Under the pieces are notes generated by a model. That model saw only the letters and a program-made list of their open reading frames with translations. It searched no databases and was not told the origin of the DNA. A program made the position numbers and the translations under genes. From assembly GCA_032164245.1 (NCBI GenBank), contig JAVMKO010000010.1, positions 29,152,189-29,216,188 on the forward strand: DNA of 64,000 nucleotides, given 5' to 3'. How positions within the stretch are numbered: the first letter of the stretch is position 1; the number at the start of each line of letters is the position of its first letter. This document shows positions 24,151-36,200 of the stretch, piece after piece. Source of the stretch: Sternotherus odoratus (lineage: Eukaryota > Chordata > Testudines > Kinosternidae).

Positions 24151-25999
24151 ATAAATACTGCAAACCACTCTAGAAAGCTGCGCTGTTCATACTGCACAGT
24201 GTTAACAATATAATTTAAAAAGGACAACTGGGCCCACACTGTTTCAGACAGAAGAGTCTGTCAAGCCCTGTCTCACGTATGTGGGCTGTGTGTGGTTAGA
24301 ATGATCTACCATTGAACTGCAAACACATCTGTTCAACGCTTACAGAAGGAAACAAAAAAATGGACAGGAAATGCTCACAGACCGCCTGTTGTGGACGGTC
24401 ACAAACTGAACAACCAAAAGGACAACACAATTTACCATTACCTGAATAATAGTGACATTAAGAAGTCAAAGAACTTTTTATATACCCCTGACTGGGCTTT
24501 AGGGGTTAATCCTGAAAAACATTCTGTGGAAATACCCTTTGGAATTTCCATTCTCTAGGAAACATCTCTGCCGTCACATAGGTACATGGGAACTGGCTCC
24601 TCTAGTCTGGTTTCCATGTCTCCAAAAAAGTCCATCCCCAGATGCTTTAGAGGAATGTGTAAAACTCCCAGAATGGACAATTATGCAGTTGGATACCTTT
24701 GGGATAGGGGCAAGATGGGAAACCTCTGTTCCTAACCCTGGGACAGGCAATAGTTAGCTTATGCCCTGAAGTAGGAGGATTGATTAGCTTTCATACAATT
24801 CTGCCCTAGGTAGTAGAACAGAGGGTATTTTTATTATCCATATCAAAGTCTAGCTCTTTTTTCTTGCCCTCAGTAGTAACAACAGTGGCAAAAAAAACAC
24901 TTCAAATCTCCTCATCACAGATTTCTGGCAGGACTACAGTGCTGCAGGATAGCAAGAAAGAGTGCCATGTCCCCTCTTTCCACATCCTAGCAGCAGAGCT
25001 CGTGGGAGCAGCAAACCAGCTAAGCAAACTTGAGTGTTTGAGGCAAACATCAGACCCAAGCAACAACTTCTGCAAAAGATTTGTTTTCTCCTTTTGACAA
25101 TGGAAGGGAAAGCATGACAAGTGCCAATGTTTAGTCCATGAAAAACATAGTTACAGCTATTTCCCATCCGCTGATCTTCTGGCCACCCATTTGGGAATGA
25201 AGCTGTGGCTCTTTTCAGACTAGGAGTGGGCAGCGGTATGCCTTGGCTGAAGTTGTGTTTGGATAGCCAGTACATTTCTCTCCTATTTTAATTACCCTAA
25301 ACTGTGTTTTATATACTACAAGGGGGAGGGATTCATGATGCAGCTACTGCAAAGTTTTAACTCTGTTTCCCATGTCTGCACCTCCTAAGGATTATAGACA
25401 GGATCACTGAACAGGGAGTCACACTTGTCTCCAAATCTAGCGCAGGAGACTTCCCTCCTCCTTATGACAGAAGAATGAAGTCTGTAAAGAATGCAAAGTA
25501 AATATACAAAATGTACTTAGGCAAAATTTGTAAAACAGCAATGTATGGAGAGTGTGCATGAATATGTAATGTTCTACTCTATCACTCTTTTGTGTGCAGG
25601 GAAGAGACTACATCGTCAGCTGCATCAATTTAAATCACGCCTCAGTGTCCGATAATGTTGCAGTGGATACATATCCTATTTCCGTGACTCATGTTTTTGT
25701 CAGTCCCATGTTTATGGTGGAGAATGGGTGCCAGGAGTTTTGAACCTTTATGTCACATTTTGAAAGATTACTGCTGCATCTGAGAGGTTCACTACTGCAA
25801 TCTCAGATAGGTGACCGCGCATAGCCACAGCTGATATAAAGTTTGCAGTTGTTCTTGTCTTACAGCTGAGCTTATCAGGCACATGGTAACGAATCCAGGA
25901 GTCAGACTAGGGCTGAGTGTTAGCTGATTGGGAGGGATGGTTAAAAGCTACATTTCTACATCTTGGGCACCGCTTTCCTCTGACCAAACTGCAGCCCCA
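24151..25999. other. DAPK2: DAPK2 intron, no recognised feature
   Basis: No exon or nameable repeat. Confidence 0.5.
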
Positions 26000-26007
26000 T
26001 TTGTAGG

Positions 26008-26378
26008 CAGGGCCGGCGACAGGGGGGTACTACGGGTACAGCTGTACCGGGCCCCCTGACTTTAGGGGGGCCCTGGTACACAGCTGTACCCGTTGTCCTC
26101 CCCCCTTGTCGCTGGACCTGGAGAGCGGGGAAGGGGCGGGGAGGCGGTGCGGCTCTCCCCCGGACAAGCGAGCCTGGCCCCAGCAGGAGCTGTGAGCCCG
26201 GCCAGCGGCAGCAGCGCTGTCGGGGGGGGGGGGGGGGGAGAAAGGACGGCTCATGCAGCTCTTGCTGGTGGGGGTGGGGGGGAGCGCCAGCTGGGCTGGG
26301 CTGGGGGGGGCCCGGCTGGGCTGGGGGGGGCCCAAACTATCAAAGTAGGGGGCCCCCAAATTTCTGTCGCCAGCCCTG
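26008..26378. mobile_element. hAT MITE with perfect 8-bp target duplication
   Basis: Termini CAGGGCCGGCGACAGG and CTGTCGCCAGCCCTG are inverted repeats flanked by TTTGTAGG on both sides (26000-26007 and 26379-26386). The GC-rich interior has a short palindrome built on GGTACAGCTGTACC (about 26036-26090), a G run (26221-26239) and repeated GGCTGGGCTGGGGGGGGC. No coding frame. Confidence 0.9.
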
Positions 26379-26386
26379 TTTGTAGG

Positions 26387-29159
26387 TGTCTCATAGCCAC
26401 AATGTCATAACTCCTGCACCTGGCCGATCCGAGCAGCTGCAATCCTTTCAAATACATAACTGCCAGGATACCTGAAGTGAATCCCGGTCATGAAACACTG
26501 ATTCCTGGGTGCATAGACAGGGATTGAAAGGACACAGAGCATCTGAATTAACTGCTATTTCTAGCTTCATTTTCAGAGCTCAGAATAGAAATGCAGGCTT
26601 TGCTTTGCATCTGACTGCTAGAACCAACTGAATCTTGGAACTGAGGACTCAAAATGCTGAGGACTCAACTCTGCAGTATGTTCTGCATGGGTAAAAATAG
26701 ATACATGAGTAAGCACTAAAAGTCACATTCTCTAATCTCTGCGATAAGCAAATGTACGACATGTATACCTTGTAGGTGGTATGAGGCTAAATCTCTGTGT
26801 GTTTGTATATATAGATACACATTGAGATTTTTTAAAAATATGACTTTGCAGACTTAACTCAACAGTTGCTTTCACTGGCAAACAGACAAGTTCAGATAAT
26901 AATATACTGAAAGCTTTAAAGCTTAGAACTGATGTCCCAAAACATCTCACTTGATCCAGAGTTCTAGATTTAAAGTGCAATGCATCCTCATTAAGCAGCA
27001 CATGTCAGTTTGTTTTTTCCAAATTACGGAGGCATTGGTAGTGATAGTGACCCTAGAGTTGAAGATGTATTAAGATTTATGCTTAGAGCATGCACGCGAT
27101 TTAGTTTCCATTTTATACACACTAATTCTTCTTAGAACAACTGAATATTCTACACATTCTTCCTCTCTGCCCCCAACAAAACCCCATATATTCATTTTGA
27201 AAGAGAAAACATTTAAAGACCAGCCCTTCCTAAAATTTGGTCCTAAGACTCTGAGTTTTCTAGAGTCCCTTTTAGCTAAAGATCCACGATCACCACAAAC
27301 TCCAGTCTTCACATGCACACCCTGATAGCATATTGAAGGCAGCCTCTTTGAAAGTATTTTAAATCAAAATAAATTATTCCCCTTATTTGGCATAATCTAC
27401 TGTAGCTTCGCCAGGTGTAGCTGATGGAACTATTAAGTACCATCAACTCCTTCTTTATTCCAGTGCTGCCAGACAGACCAGCTGTGTTCTGCACATTGCC
27501 CTAGGGGGACATGTTGGGCAGCGTGGGTGAAGCGGGTGTGGCAGCTTTTACAGGGATGTGCAAGAGGCCAAGGAAAGGCGAAGGAGAGGTTCTGTGCACA
27601 GGAGTTAGGGAGATTGGGACACGCTATGGAACTGGCTCCACTGATATTACTGTACCCCAGTAAATGAGGCAGGCTGTTGTGATTTGTACATTGTGAATAG
27701 TTCCATGTTAGAGCTGAAAGGGATTTTGCTGTGAAATCAGCACGTGTATTCAGGCAGAAATTTATACTAGGTGAGGTTGCTGTGGCTGTGAACGTCCTCA
27801 GCTGTGGGGTTATGGCCAGGTGCCATGGATGTGCTGATTGATGACTGTAGGGAGGGGTCCATATTACTGGTGCATATTTAAGATTTGTAGAGAAGCACCT
27901 AGAGCAAAGGACAAGTGCTCCCCCTTTTAAATGGACGTGTAAATAAATAAATAAATGTGTTTGCTTTACTGGCAACATCATGGATTTTTACTGAATGTGC
28001 TGGTTGAATCTGAACTGGAACAATCTTAACCCTAGTTAATGAAGATTTTTGTTTGAAGTAATAAATAATAGAGTCAAGGAGATAGTTAGAAGTTCAACAA
28101 CTGCCAAAGCATGGGGATTACATTTCATACAAACCTCTTTGATTTGCCAATTACTTACCTTGTCACTGCCCCTGCAAATGAATTTTTGTATCCACCTGTA
28201 TCTGCCAGCATTGAAAGCTTCTGCAAATACGAAATAATTAAAAGCAGCTATTGGCAAAGGGCTCTGTCAGCCAGCACTGGAAGAAAATCTTCTCTTAAAG
28301 TTGCTGGAACTTGTCTAGTATGTTACTTTACTTACAATAAAGGACGTTATCACTTGTCACAGATCCTGTAATTATCGCTCAGAGATAGAGTCATGATAAC
28401 CAGCTCAAACTACAGATTCAATGCACAGCTGGAACAAGAAGTCTGTGAATCCCTCACAAGAGCCAAAAGAGTGAAAATAAAGCTAGCACAGTAAGTCAGT
28501 GTGACATTTTATGCATTATATTTCCAAGGATACATCCTGAAATTGTTAGGAATAAAAAAGCAATTCCAATGTGGAGCTCCCCCGCTATGGTGGTTTACAG
28601 GTTAAAACTGTTTACTTACAAAGCCCGAATTGGTAACAGAAAAGCAAGGACTCTGAGTCTAGCCTTATCCATTGAAGTCTTTCACTGAACAAGTTTTCCC
28701 TCTTTCAATCCTAGCTAAGTAGACCCAAAATTCTCATCTGTAAGAAGAAGATTTCCTTCCCTGGTAGCTAATCATGATAATTCAGAACACATGGAAGTCG
28801 GATGTAAAAAATGTACTAAAATGTTAGCTAGAATAGTTTAGCAGTGTGCAATTCCTGGCTCCAGAAGATGAAATCTCCTTATGGTATGCTGAGAGTACTT
28901 GCTCACATAAAAGGAGTTCCTTCTTCTGGCTGATCTAATGGAGCAGTTCCTGTAGCTCACTAGGAAAAGGCCATGTTTTTGGATCCAAAGTCCAAGTACT
29001 GCATATGGTTGTCAGATAATCATGGTGCCACTACGGGAAAGGTCAAGGGATTGCTAAACACCAAAAAGGGATGCCAATTTTTACTTACAACGTTGATAAA
29101 AATTCATTCAGTGCACTATAAAGTGCAAATTTAGTGGAGGAGACTTGCCCCAAATCCAG
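26387..29159. other. DAPK2: DAPK2 intron, no recognised feature
   Basis: No exon or nameable repeat. A 182-codon minus-strand open frame (27433-27981) has no motif I recognise and no matching splice context. Confidence 0.4.
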
Positions 29160-29210
29160 CAGATCACTTAAGCATATGCTTAACTATCAGCATGGGAGAG
29201 TGATAGTGAT
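29160..29210. repeat. Fragment of an old inverted-repeat element
   Basis: CACTTAAGCATATGCTTAAC is the diagnostic palindromic phrase of the element better preserved at 32193-32325. Confidence 0.4.
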
Positions 29211-29234
29211 ACTTCAGTGGTAATTAATACCCGT

Positions 29235-29560
29235 AAAGTCGTTTAAAGACTGTAAGTGATTAGAAGGTGCTAACTACTATATCTTAAAAGAGACCCAGTT
29301 TGGGAATAAGAACCATTCAAGAAATATATGTTTGTGATGATGTTTTAAAGAAAGTCACACCAGTGAACTGGAAGTCACTTAAGAACTTGGATTCAGAGAC
29401 TGCTGAAGTGATAATCTCACTTTTAACAGCAGTAGCTTCTTCTGCCGGTGTAGAAAGAATATTTTCTCCCTTTGGAATAATTCATTCCAAATTGAGAAAT
29501 AGTTTGGGACCTGAAAAAGCAGGAAAGTTTGTTTTTCTTTTCCAGATTATGAACGAATAG
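29235..29560 (+). pseudogene. hAT transposase C-terminal (dimerisation) domain remnant
   Basis: The open frame includes IQEIYVCDDVLKKVTPVNW, then AVASSAGVERIFSPFGIIHS, then KLRNSLGPEKAGKFVFLFQ, ending at a stop at 29558-29560. 'SSAGVERIFS.FG.IHSKLRN' is the signature of the hAT C-terminal dimerisation region. The frame runs back to about base 29248 with no start and no upstream catalytic region, so this is a truncated transposase. AT-rich sequence to about 30,100 could be its 3' end. Confidence 0.85.
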
Positions 29561-30110
29561 GAAAATGAAGGTGAAGACGAACATGTTAGCTGCAGAAGCC
29601 AATATTTTAAGTTTCTCATGTTGACCTGGCGCACATAGTCAATTTATTTATTTTTTAAATATTTCATCTATATTTAGTTAAAAATAATTTTAACAAAAAC
29701 CAACCTGATTTTAAAAAACTTGAATGTTTAACTAAATTCAAAAATTCATATGCTTGTCTTGTTAAAATATTATGTTTGCTGTTGAAGAAAAAAAAATCCA
29801 GAATACATAATGATGTTGTTTTAGTTAAATAGAACAATTTAAATGTCCTTCTGGTGATGTTCTCCTCCTAATACAGCATGGCAAGAAAATACTCCAAATA
29901 TTAATGATGAACCTATTCAATTGAAGATAGTTCATCTCCCAATGACTTCATAAATTTCCTTTGGTATATGAAATAACCAGTCATTCATTTTCTGATATAG
30001 CTGTAAAACTAATCTGAAAAGTTTTCAAAATAAACTACTTTAAAAATGTATAGTTTGTACCTTCTAAAAATGAAACCTCTCTCTCTCTCTCTGAGTTGTG
30101 AAGAATATGT
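29561..30110. other. AT-rich stretch after the transposase remnant
   Basis: Contains long A/T runs and a short CT repeat (about 30078-30093). It plausibly includes the 3' untranslated end of the same hAT element, but no terminus was identified. Confidence 0.35.
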
Positions 30111-30298
30111 ATTAAAGTTAGAAATCCATGATTAAATCGAGTCTTCCTGACTCTAGACAGTTAAGGCTGCAAAGAGTTACAAAGTAACCTTACTACATTG
30201 GGTGACTGGTCAAGAAAATGGCAGAATAAATTCCATGCTGATAAGTGCAAAGTACCACAAATTGTAAAAAATAATCCCAACTATACATACAATATGAT

Positions 30299-30398
30299 TA
30301 GGGTGGCCAGAGGAGCTGGAGGGTAATAGGAGCCTATATAAGAAAAAGAGCCAAAAATCAGGACTGTCCCTATAAAATCGGGACATCTGGTCACCCTA
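30299..30398. mobile_element. 100-bp hAT MITE with perfect 8-bp target duplication, nested in CR1
   Basis: Starts TAGGGTGGCCAG and ends CTGGTCACCCTA, flanked by AATATGAT on both sides (30291-30298 and 30399-30406). The interior has GGGACTGTCCCTATAAAA-type sequence seen in its relative at 22153. Same terminus type as the large element at 250-1954. Confidence 0.93.
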
Positions 30399-30450
30399 AA
30401 TATGATGGGGTCTAAATTAGCTGTTATCATGCAAAAAAGAGATTTTAGAG

Positions 30451-31011
30451 CAGGGGTCTCAAACATGCGGCCCGGGGGCCACATGCGGCCCGCAAAGCCC
30501 TTCCCTGTGGCCCGCCAAGCTTCCTGGTGCCTGCCCCCCCCCGGTCCCACCATAGCAGTTTGCAGGACGGAGGGGCCAGAAGTGGAGGCTTCTCTGCTGC
30601 CTGGCTGGGCCGCGCGTGTTTCTAGCTCTGGACTTCCTATATTGCTCTTGCTTTGTTTGCCAAACAGCTGTTGGTGGTGCCTAGTGCTTTCCAGGTTTCC
30701 AGGAGGGAATGGGGAGCTGCGTCCTCAGAGGAGGAGGTGGGGCAGGGGTGGGACCTCTTGGAAGGGGTGGAACCTCTTGGAAGAGGTGGAACCTCTTGGA
30801 AGGGGTGGAGTGGGGGCGGAGCCGGGGCAGCGAGGGCAGGGGGTGTGTCAGTGGTGCGGCCCTCGGGCCAGTGCACTAGTCCTCATGGAAGGGGTGGAGA
30901 GGGGGCAGAGCCGGGGCAGCGAGGGTGTGTGTGTGTGTCAGTGGTGCGGCCCTCGGGCCAGTGCACTAGTCCTCATGCGGCCCTCATGGTCATTTGAGTT
31001 TGAGACCCCTG
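30451..31011. mobile_element. hAT element with perfect 8-bp target duplication, nested in CR1
   Basis: Termini CAGGGGTCTCAAAC and GTTTGAGACCCCTG are perfect complements flanked by TTTTAGAG (30443-30450 and 31012-31019). Subterminal 'ATGCGGCCC' phrases occur at both ends. The interior carries two small tandem arrays: AACCTCTTGGAAGGGGTGG-type units (about 30745-30810) and a roughly 95-base unit with GTCAGTGGTGCGGCCCTCGG present twice (about 30845-30980). No transposase. Confidence 0.93.
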
Positions 31012-31826
31012 TTTTAGAGTTACTGTGGATAGTTCGCTGAAAACATCTGCTCAATGTGCAGCTAACTATGTTAGTAACAATTAGGAAAGGAATAGATAAT
31101 AAAACAGAAAATATCATAATGCCACTATGGTATGCACACACCTGGAATATTGCATGCCGTTTTGTCACCCCATCTCAAAAAAGATATATTAGAATTGGAA
31201 AAAGTGCAGAGAAGGGCAACAAAAATGACTAGGGATATGGAATAGCTTCCATATGAAGAGACATTAAAAAACCTAGCACTTTTCAGTTTGGAAAAAGACC
31301 ACTCACCAAGATATGATAGAGGTCTATAAAATTTTGACTGGCATAGAGAAAGTGAATAAGGAAGAGTTATTTATCCCTTCATATAACACTAGAACTATGG
31401 GTCAATTGATTAAATTAATAGGCATCAGGTATAAAACATGCGTGAAGAAGTGCTTCCTTATGTAACACACAGTCAACTTGTAAAACTCCTTGCCTATTAG
31501 ACTAATGGCTATTAGACAAAATGATAAGGGATGCAACCCCATGCTCGGAGTGTCCTTAAACCTCCAACTGCCAAAGACAGAGACTGGAAAACAAGGGCTG
31601 GATCACTCGAAATTACCCAGTTCATTCCCTCTGACACATCTGGCACTGGCCATTGCCAGAGACAGGACACTGGGATAGATGGACCATTGATTTGATCCAG
31701 TGTGGCTGTTCGTATGTTATCAAGCAGAACACCAGTAAAATTATTAATTCATTCTTATGAAATACTGCAAATATGACTGTATCTGTAACCCTCTGAAGTG
31801 TGTTGGTGCCATCTGTATGCACTTAC

Positions 31827-31924
31827 CTTCCTAGCTCTTCCCCAATTTCATAAACGTCTTCCACCTTCTGTTGTTTGAACACAGCCATCCCGGGACTCCT
31901 CATTGATGCACCTAGATAATGTGA
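31827..31924 (-). CDS. DAPK2: DAPK2 N-terminal coding exon
   Basis: A 98-base exon. Acceptor TATTTTATATTCCAG ends at 31925; donor AG|GTAAGT has its intron starting at 31826. It reads SHYLGAS then MRSPGMAVFKQQKVEDVYE then IGEELG, with two leftover bases (AG) that join the T opening the exon at 5215 to make Ser of the G-S-G-Q-F glycine-rich loop. ASMRSP, FKQQKVED and GEELG match the DAPK2 N-terminus from memory. The frame is open across the acceptor, so the start could be the internal Met (MRSP) or lie in an upstream exon; the mammalian protein has a few residues before ASMRSP. It marks the start of the kinase domain. Confidence 0.93.
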
Positions 31925-32192
31925 CTGGAATATAAAATACAAAGATGGTAAATTCATTTGCAGTTCAAGAGTAGCACAAGCTCAACCATGGTAAACAAAG
32001 ACTCATTAAAAACACACAGCTCATTACATTCAAAATTACCATCTGCTGATGGCTGTTCTGTGGACTGTGTGAAATAAATGTGGTGGTATGAGTCCAGCTG
32101 CCAGGACCTGACCCTGCGAAGTGCTGAGTACCCTCCACTCCTATGCACTTCCAGTAGCGTACAGCACCATGCAGAATCAAGCTCCTGGGTCC

Positions 32193-32325
32193 TCACCCAA
32201 CAAAATGCTTAAGCACATGCTTAACTTAAAGCATGGATATAGACCTATTGACTTAAATGGGACAAGTCACATGCATAAAGTTAAGCACATGCTTAACTGC
32301 TTCAGTAGATCAGGGATCCTAAGTG
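32193..32325. repeat. Old palindromic interspersed element
   Basis: CTTAAGCACATGCTTAACTT near the left and AAAGTTAAGCACATGCTTAA near the right form an inverted repeat around GACCTATTGACTTAAATGGG. Diverged partial copies lie at 29160-29210 and 46846-46925. The layout suggests an ancient DNA-transposon-derived repeat; the superfamily is unclear. Confidence 0.65.
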
Positions 32326-32849
32326 ACCACATCACGGAAAAAAACACCATCAGAATCAGCACAATTGCCCTCCACGTGGGCAGTCTCAGCAGAGAGGCTC
32401 AGGATAGAGTGGACCAGGAAACTGAAATTCCTTCTTCCTGTTTGAGATGGCCAGTGTTAAAGCACATTGGTGGGGCAGTATGGGCAAGCTTGCACTACTG
32501 CCGTGCAGATCAACAGAGGGATTTGGTCTCCAGGCACCTTTCAGACATGAGTCATTTCAAACAGGGGGGAAAAGCACTCACATACCTATTGCTCTGCACA
32601 GCCATGAGATACATTCAGGTTCATTTCCCAGGCCTGCTCCCTTCCAGGGTAGTCAGGTCTGAGAGATCTGCAGAAGCAGGGCCCAACACCTGTGGATTTC
32701 AGGATCTGGAGCACCTCACGTTGCTCTGTAGTGACTGCCTCTGACTATTTTAGGAGCAATGATGGATCTGAAGGGTGTCTTGCCCAAAGGAAAGTTATGG
32801 TATTATAAATCATAGGGCCTTGACAGAGGTTAAACAAGAGAAGTAAGTG

Positions 32850-33179
32850 GCTAGGTGGCCTAACACGGTAAGCAAGCGGGGGAAGGGAGGGCTTAGGTGG
32901 TGGGGTCGGTGGGTCTCGGGAGGGGGCAGTCAGGGAACAAAGAGCAGGGGGTTAAATAGGGGGTGAGGTACTGGGGGGCAGTTACAGTGGGTGTGGGTGT
33001 CCAGAGGGGGCGATTAGGGGAAAAGGAACGGGGGGAGGCGGGAGTTGGATGGGTCGGGAGTTCTGAGGGGGTTCTGAGGGTGGCAGTCAGGGGGAAGGAA
33101 GTGGGTGGGGGTCGGATAGAGGGTGGGGCACAATTTTGAACCCGTGTGGCCCTTGGGCCAAAACGTTTGCCCACCCCTG
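32850..33179. mobile_element. hAT element with G-rich core, left end lost
   Basis: The right terminus GTTTGCCCACCCCTG is preceded by GTGTGGCCCTTGGGCCAAAA, as at 42387-42995. The interior is the G-rich array with GGGAGGGGGCAGTCAGGGAA and GGGGTGAGGTACTGGGGGGC phrases. No left terminus or duplication of the flank TCTTATAT was found. Confidence 0.7.
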
Positions 33180-35439
33180 TCTTATATGTTGGGCCTACAA
33201 TTACGTCTCAGTGACCCCTAGTCTCAAGAGGAAAGATTCCTGTCTGAATGTCGCATCAACCCTTAACCTGAATAGTGAACTATGACTAACATTTACACTC
33301 ATAAAACCTTATCAGTAAATGAAGGGATGCAAATAAGATTACAAATCCCTTTTTTAAAAGTCCAACTCAGCTGATCCTTGCAAAGGAAGGATGAGAACCA
33401 GTATCTGGTGCCCTCCTCTGCTATTCTAGCTTTTCCATAACTATTTAATACATTCTAACATATTTGTTACGCATGTTTTTGTGCAATACCATTGTTTACT
33501 ATTTTTTTCCTCCTCCCCGATCTAATGCCACTACTCGTCTAAAAACCTCTCTCCTCTAGCAGAAAATACACAGCTCACTAGCAGCTTTACCCAAACCAGT
33601 GCATCCCTCAGGCAATTCTTTCATCTCCCCAAAAAAGTTCTAAGCTCAGCTCCTCTTAGGGCTTGAGGAAACAAGTTTACTACCTTGTGTTGGGCATCTT
33701 AAAAAAAGTGCTCAGTCCTGACCTAACTCAGCCCTTCCTGACTTTAATAGGAGCAGAGTAAAGACAACTTGAGGACTTTTGAAAATCCAACCCTTATATG
33801 GTGTTCATGTCACTTTGCAGGAGAAAGTTCTAGGTGTGTGCAGCAGTACACAACTAATGGCAAGTCATTTCTGGGAAGAGGCTTATCTATTACAGTACTA
33901 GACTCTGCTAAGACTTGTCAAAAGAATGTAATTCCCTTAGGTTGATTGTTCCCTTTATCACAATCCAAGATGTATGCCTAACAACAACATTACTGCAAAC
34001 ACCCCTAAAATATGCCATTGCCCTGAAAGAGATACTGGACTGTGACATGAAGGGACAAGTTGAAAATACTGCTCTAAGAATTAAGAACCTGCCCGAGACA
34101 CCTCTGGGGGAACAACTAGGTCCTGTTCAACTGACCATTTACTCATCTCCCCTGAGGTTATCAAGGGGAAGTTCTGACAAAAAGAAAACCCACACTTGCT
34201 GTTTAGAGCTTCCTTGTTTCTAATTTATAATTTGCTCAGCTATTTCTGAAGTGGCTAAAGAAACCAGCTTCCCTGTTGATCTTTGAAGCACATCTTTCTT
34301 CCAGAAGGTCAAACCTGCCAGCCCACATTATATACTGTAGTAGCATCCAAATGTCTCAGTCAGGACTGGAGCCCCATTTTATAAACTGGCCCAAAGAGTT
34401 TACAACTTCCAAACTACAAACCTTACAATCTTTGATATGTTGATGTTCCCATTCTGTCACTACAGCCTATTCTATAAAACCCTCCACTCCCCATTACTTC
34501 TGCAGATAGGCCTCACTGGCTCTCACCCAGCTGTAACTGTAGTAAAAGCCCAAAATAAATCACACACTTGAGGAACCAAATTGTCTGTCATTAGCAGATA
34601 TGGAGGCATGGGGGGTGAGCTAGCATAAAATGACCTTCATCGTGTTAAAATTCCTTTGAAATGAAATATTCCATTCTCGAGTAGTAATTACTATTAATAA
34701 ACAGAACTATTTCCAGACATTCTGTGGTAATTCTAGAAAATTATGAAGATCTCTCCCATGTTTGGAGAACTAGATTATGCCATTTTTGTTATGATGCATT
34801 CAGAGGTTTGGAGCACAATCAAACCAAAGAAGGGGTAAGAACCTTAATATTTTTAAATCAGGTGGTCAATTTTTCCTTAGGTCAACTAGTGAAACCAAAT
34901 CAGCTGAACCAGGGTTGGGGACTCAGATTTGGTTGATTTAAACACCAAGGCATACACAGTATCCTGGAAAAGCAGAAATAATCAATTTTTATTCCAATAT
35001 TTCTCAGGCACTCCTACACGAAAAACATTCATGATGCATTGCACTATGATCATTTTATTAATTTTGGGTCTAATCCAAAACAGATTTAAAAATTGATGGG
35101 GAGCCTATGACTTCCAGTGGACTTTGGATCAGGGCTAATTTTAAACTAAGATTCCATTACTGATGTTTGAAAGGTTTTTATTGTGAGAAAAAGGTTATCC
35201 AGATACCCCTGAAGCATCTAATGTGCAGCAGTGACCTCAGCAGAGGATGTAGATTTCTTCATTCTTCTTCTCTGATTTTGTTGGACATTGTGTGTGCATA
35301 AATGAATTCTCTTTCAGATTTTCTTTTCTGTGCAACAAGTAGCACCGTGTGTCCTGATATTTAGGTAAAAGGCGTTAACTAAAATAAATACCAGGAACAC
35401 TTTAAAAATAGATTTAATCTGCAGAATAATCTCTATTCA

Positions 35440-35660
35440 GCAGCATGAACATTGGTAATGGAACTTTAATACTAGTTCAGAGTATTATAGTACTTTTCAA
35501 CTCAGGAATTCAAAATACTTTACAAACAAATAAGCTTCCATATCCCAGTAAGTCAGGACAGTGTTATTCTCATTTTACAGATGAGAAAACCAAGGGAGAG
35601 AATTTGATTGGCCTATGGCCAGCAAGTCAGTGGCTCTAACCACTACAAGGTATCCCCCTG
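35440..35660 (-). mobile_element. SINE (MIR/CORE-SINE-like), reverse orientation
   Basis: CAGTGTTATTCTCATTTTAC then AGATGAGAAAACCAAGGGAG and a terminal GTGGCTCTAACCACTAC. This is the complement of the head and 'CCCCATCTGTAAAATGGG' block of the SINE family in this window. The AATACTTTACAAACAAATAA phrase upstream fits the tail. Confidence 0.6.
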
Positions 35661-36044
35661 ACTTTTTTATTTTATGTTCATGGAGTTCTATTATATATAT
35701 CACACATATATATATGTCCACACATGAAAGCTTTTTTTGTATAGCATAAGGTGTGAATTTGAACAGTATTCCCATGGGCAGACACGAATACTCCAGTATG
35801 TGACTCATTTTTCAGTTTGGGGTTTAAACTAAACCGAATAATGCACTCATATCAGAACAAGTGACACCGGATTGGGGGGTGGGGGGGGGAGGAGGAGGAG
35901 GTTATATCACAGGACTATGCCTGTGAACTTTCCCATGTTGACAAGGCTTCTTTCTGTAGTCACTTAAATATTAATTTATAGGGATGTGACAAGTAATGAC
36001 TGGCCTGCACATGATAAATCCATAATAAATACCAACCATTCAAT

Positions 36045-36200
36045 CCTAGTGGGATTATAGAAATTAGATCTGGAAAATGTCTAAACTCTATTAGATCATT
36101 TGGCCTGTCCCCAGCTGGTGCAGGATTCTTCCCTTGGATATGTTCTCCAGTTATTTGCCAGTCTGGAGTCACTCAGGTAACAATTTCACTTTCCCAAATA
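36045..36200. mobile_element. CR1-like LINE fragment
   Basis: 'TAGATCATTTGGCCTGTCCC' followed by 'CAGCTGGTGCAGGATTCTTC' and CCTTGGATATGTTCTCCAG. This resembles the 'AGGTCATCTAGTCCATCCCC...GCAGGATT.TTCCCTACAGTAT' block of avian and turtle CR1. Short and diverged. Confidence 0.5.

Larger units (their letters stand above)
30135..31722 (+). mobile_element. CR1 LINE 3' half, interrupted by two hAT insertions
   Basis: Recognisable CR1 blocks run in order: AATAATCCCAACTATACATA, GATGGGGTCTAAATTAGCTG, AAACAGAAAATATCATAATG, CATCTCAAAAAAGATATATT, AGGGCAACAAAAATGACTAG, CAGTCAACTTGTAAAACTCC, GACAGGACACTGGGATAGAT and CCAGTGTGGCTGTTCGTATG at the 3' end. Reading frames are broken throughout. Insertions at 30299-30398 and 30451-31011 split it, each with its own 8-bp target duplication. 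Confidence 0.85.

Noticed and set aside
32121..32744. 207-codon plus-strand open frame
   Set aside because: Runs through the old palindromic repeat and intron sequence with no recognisable domain or splice context.
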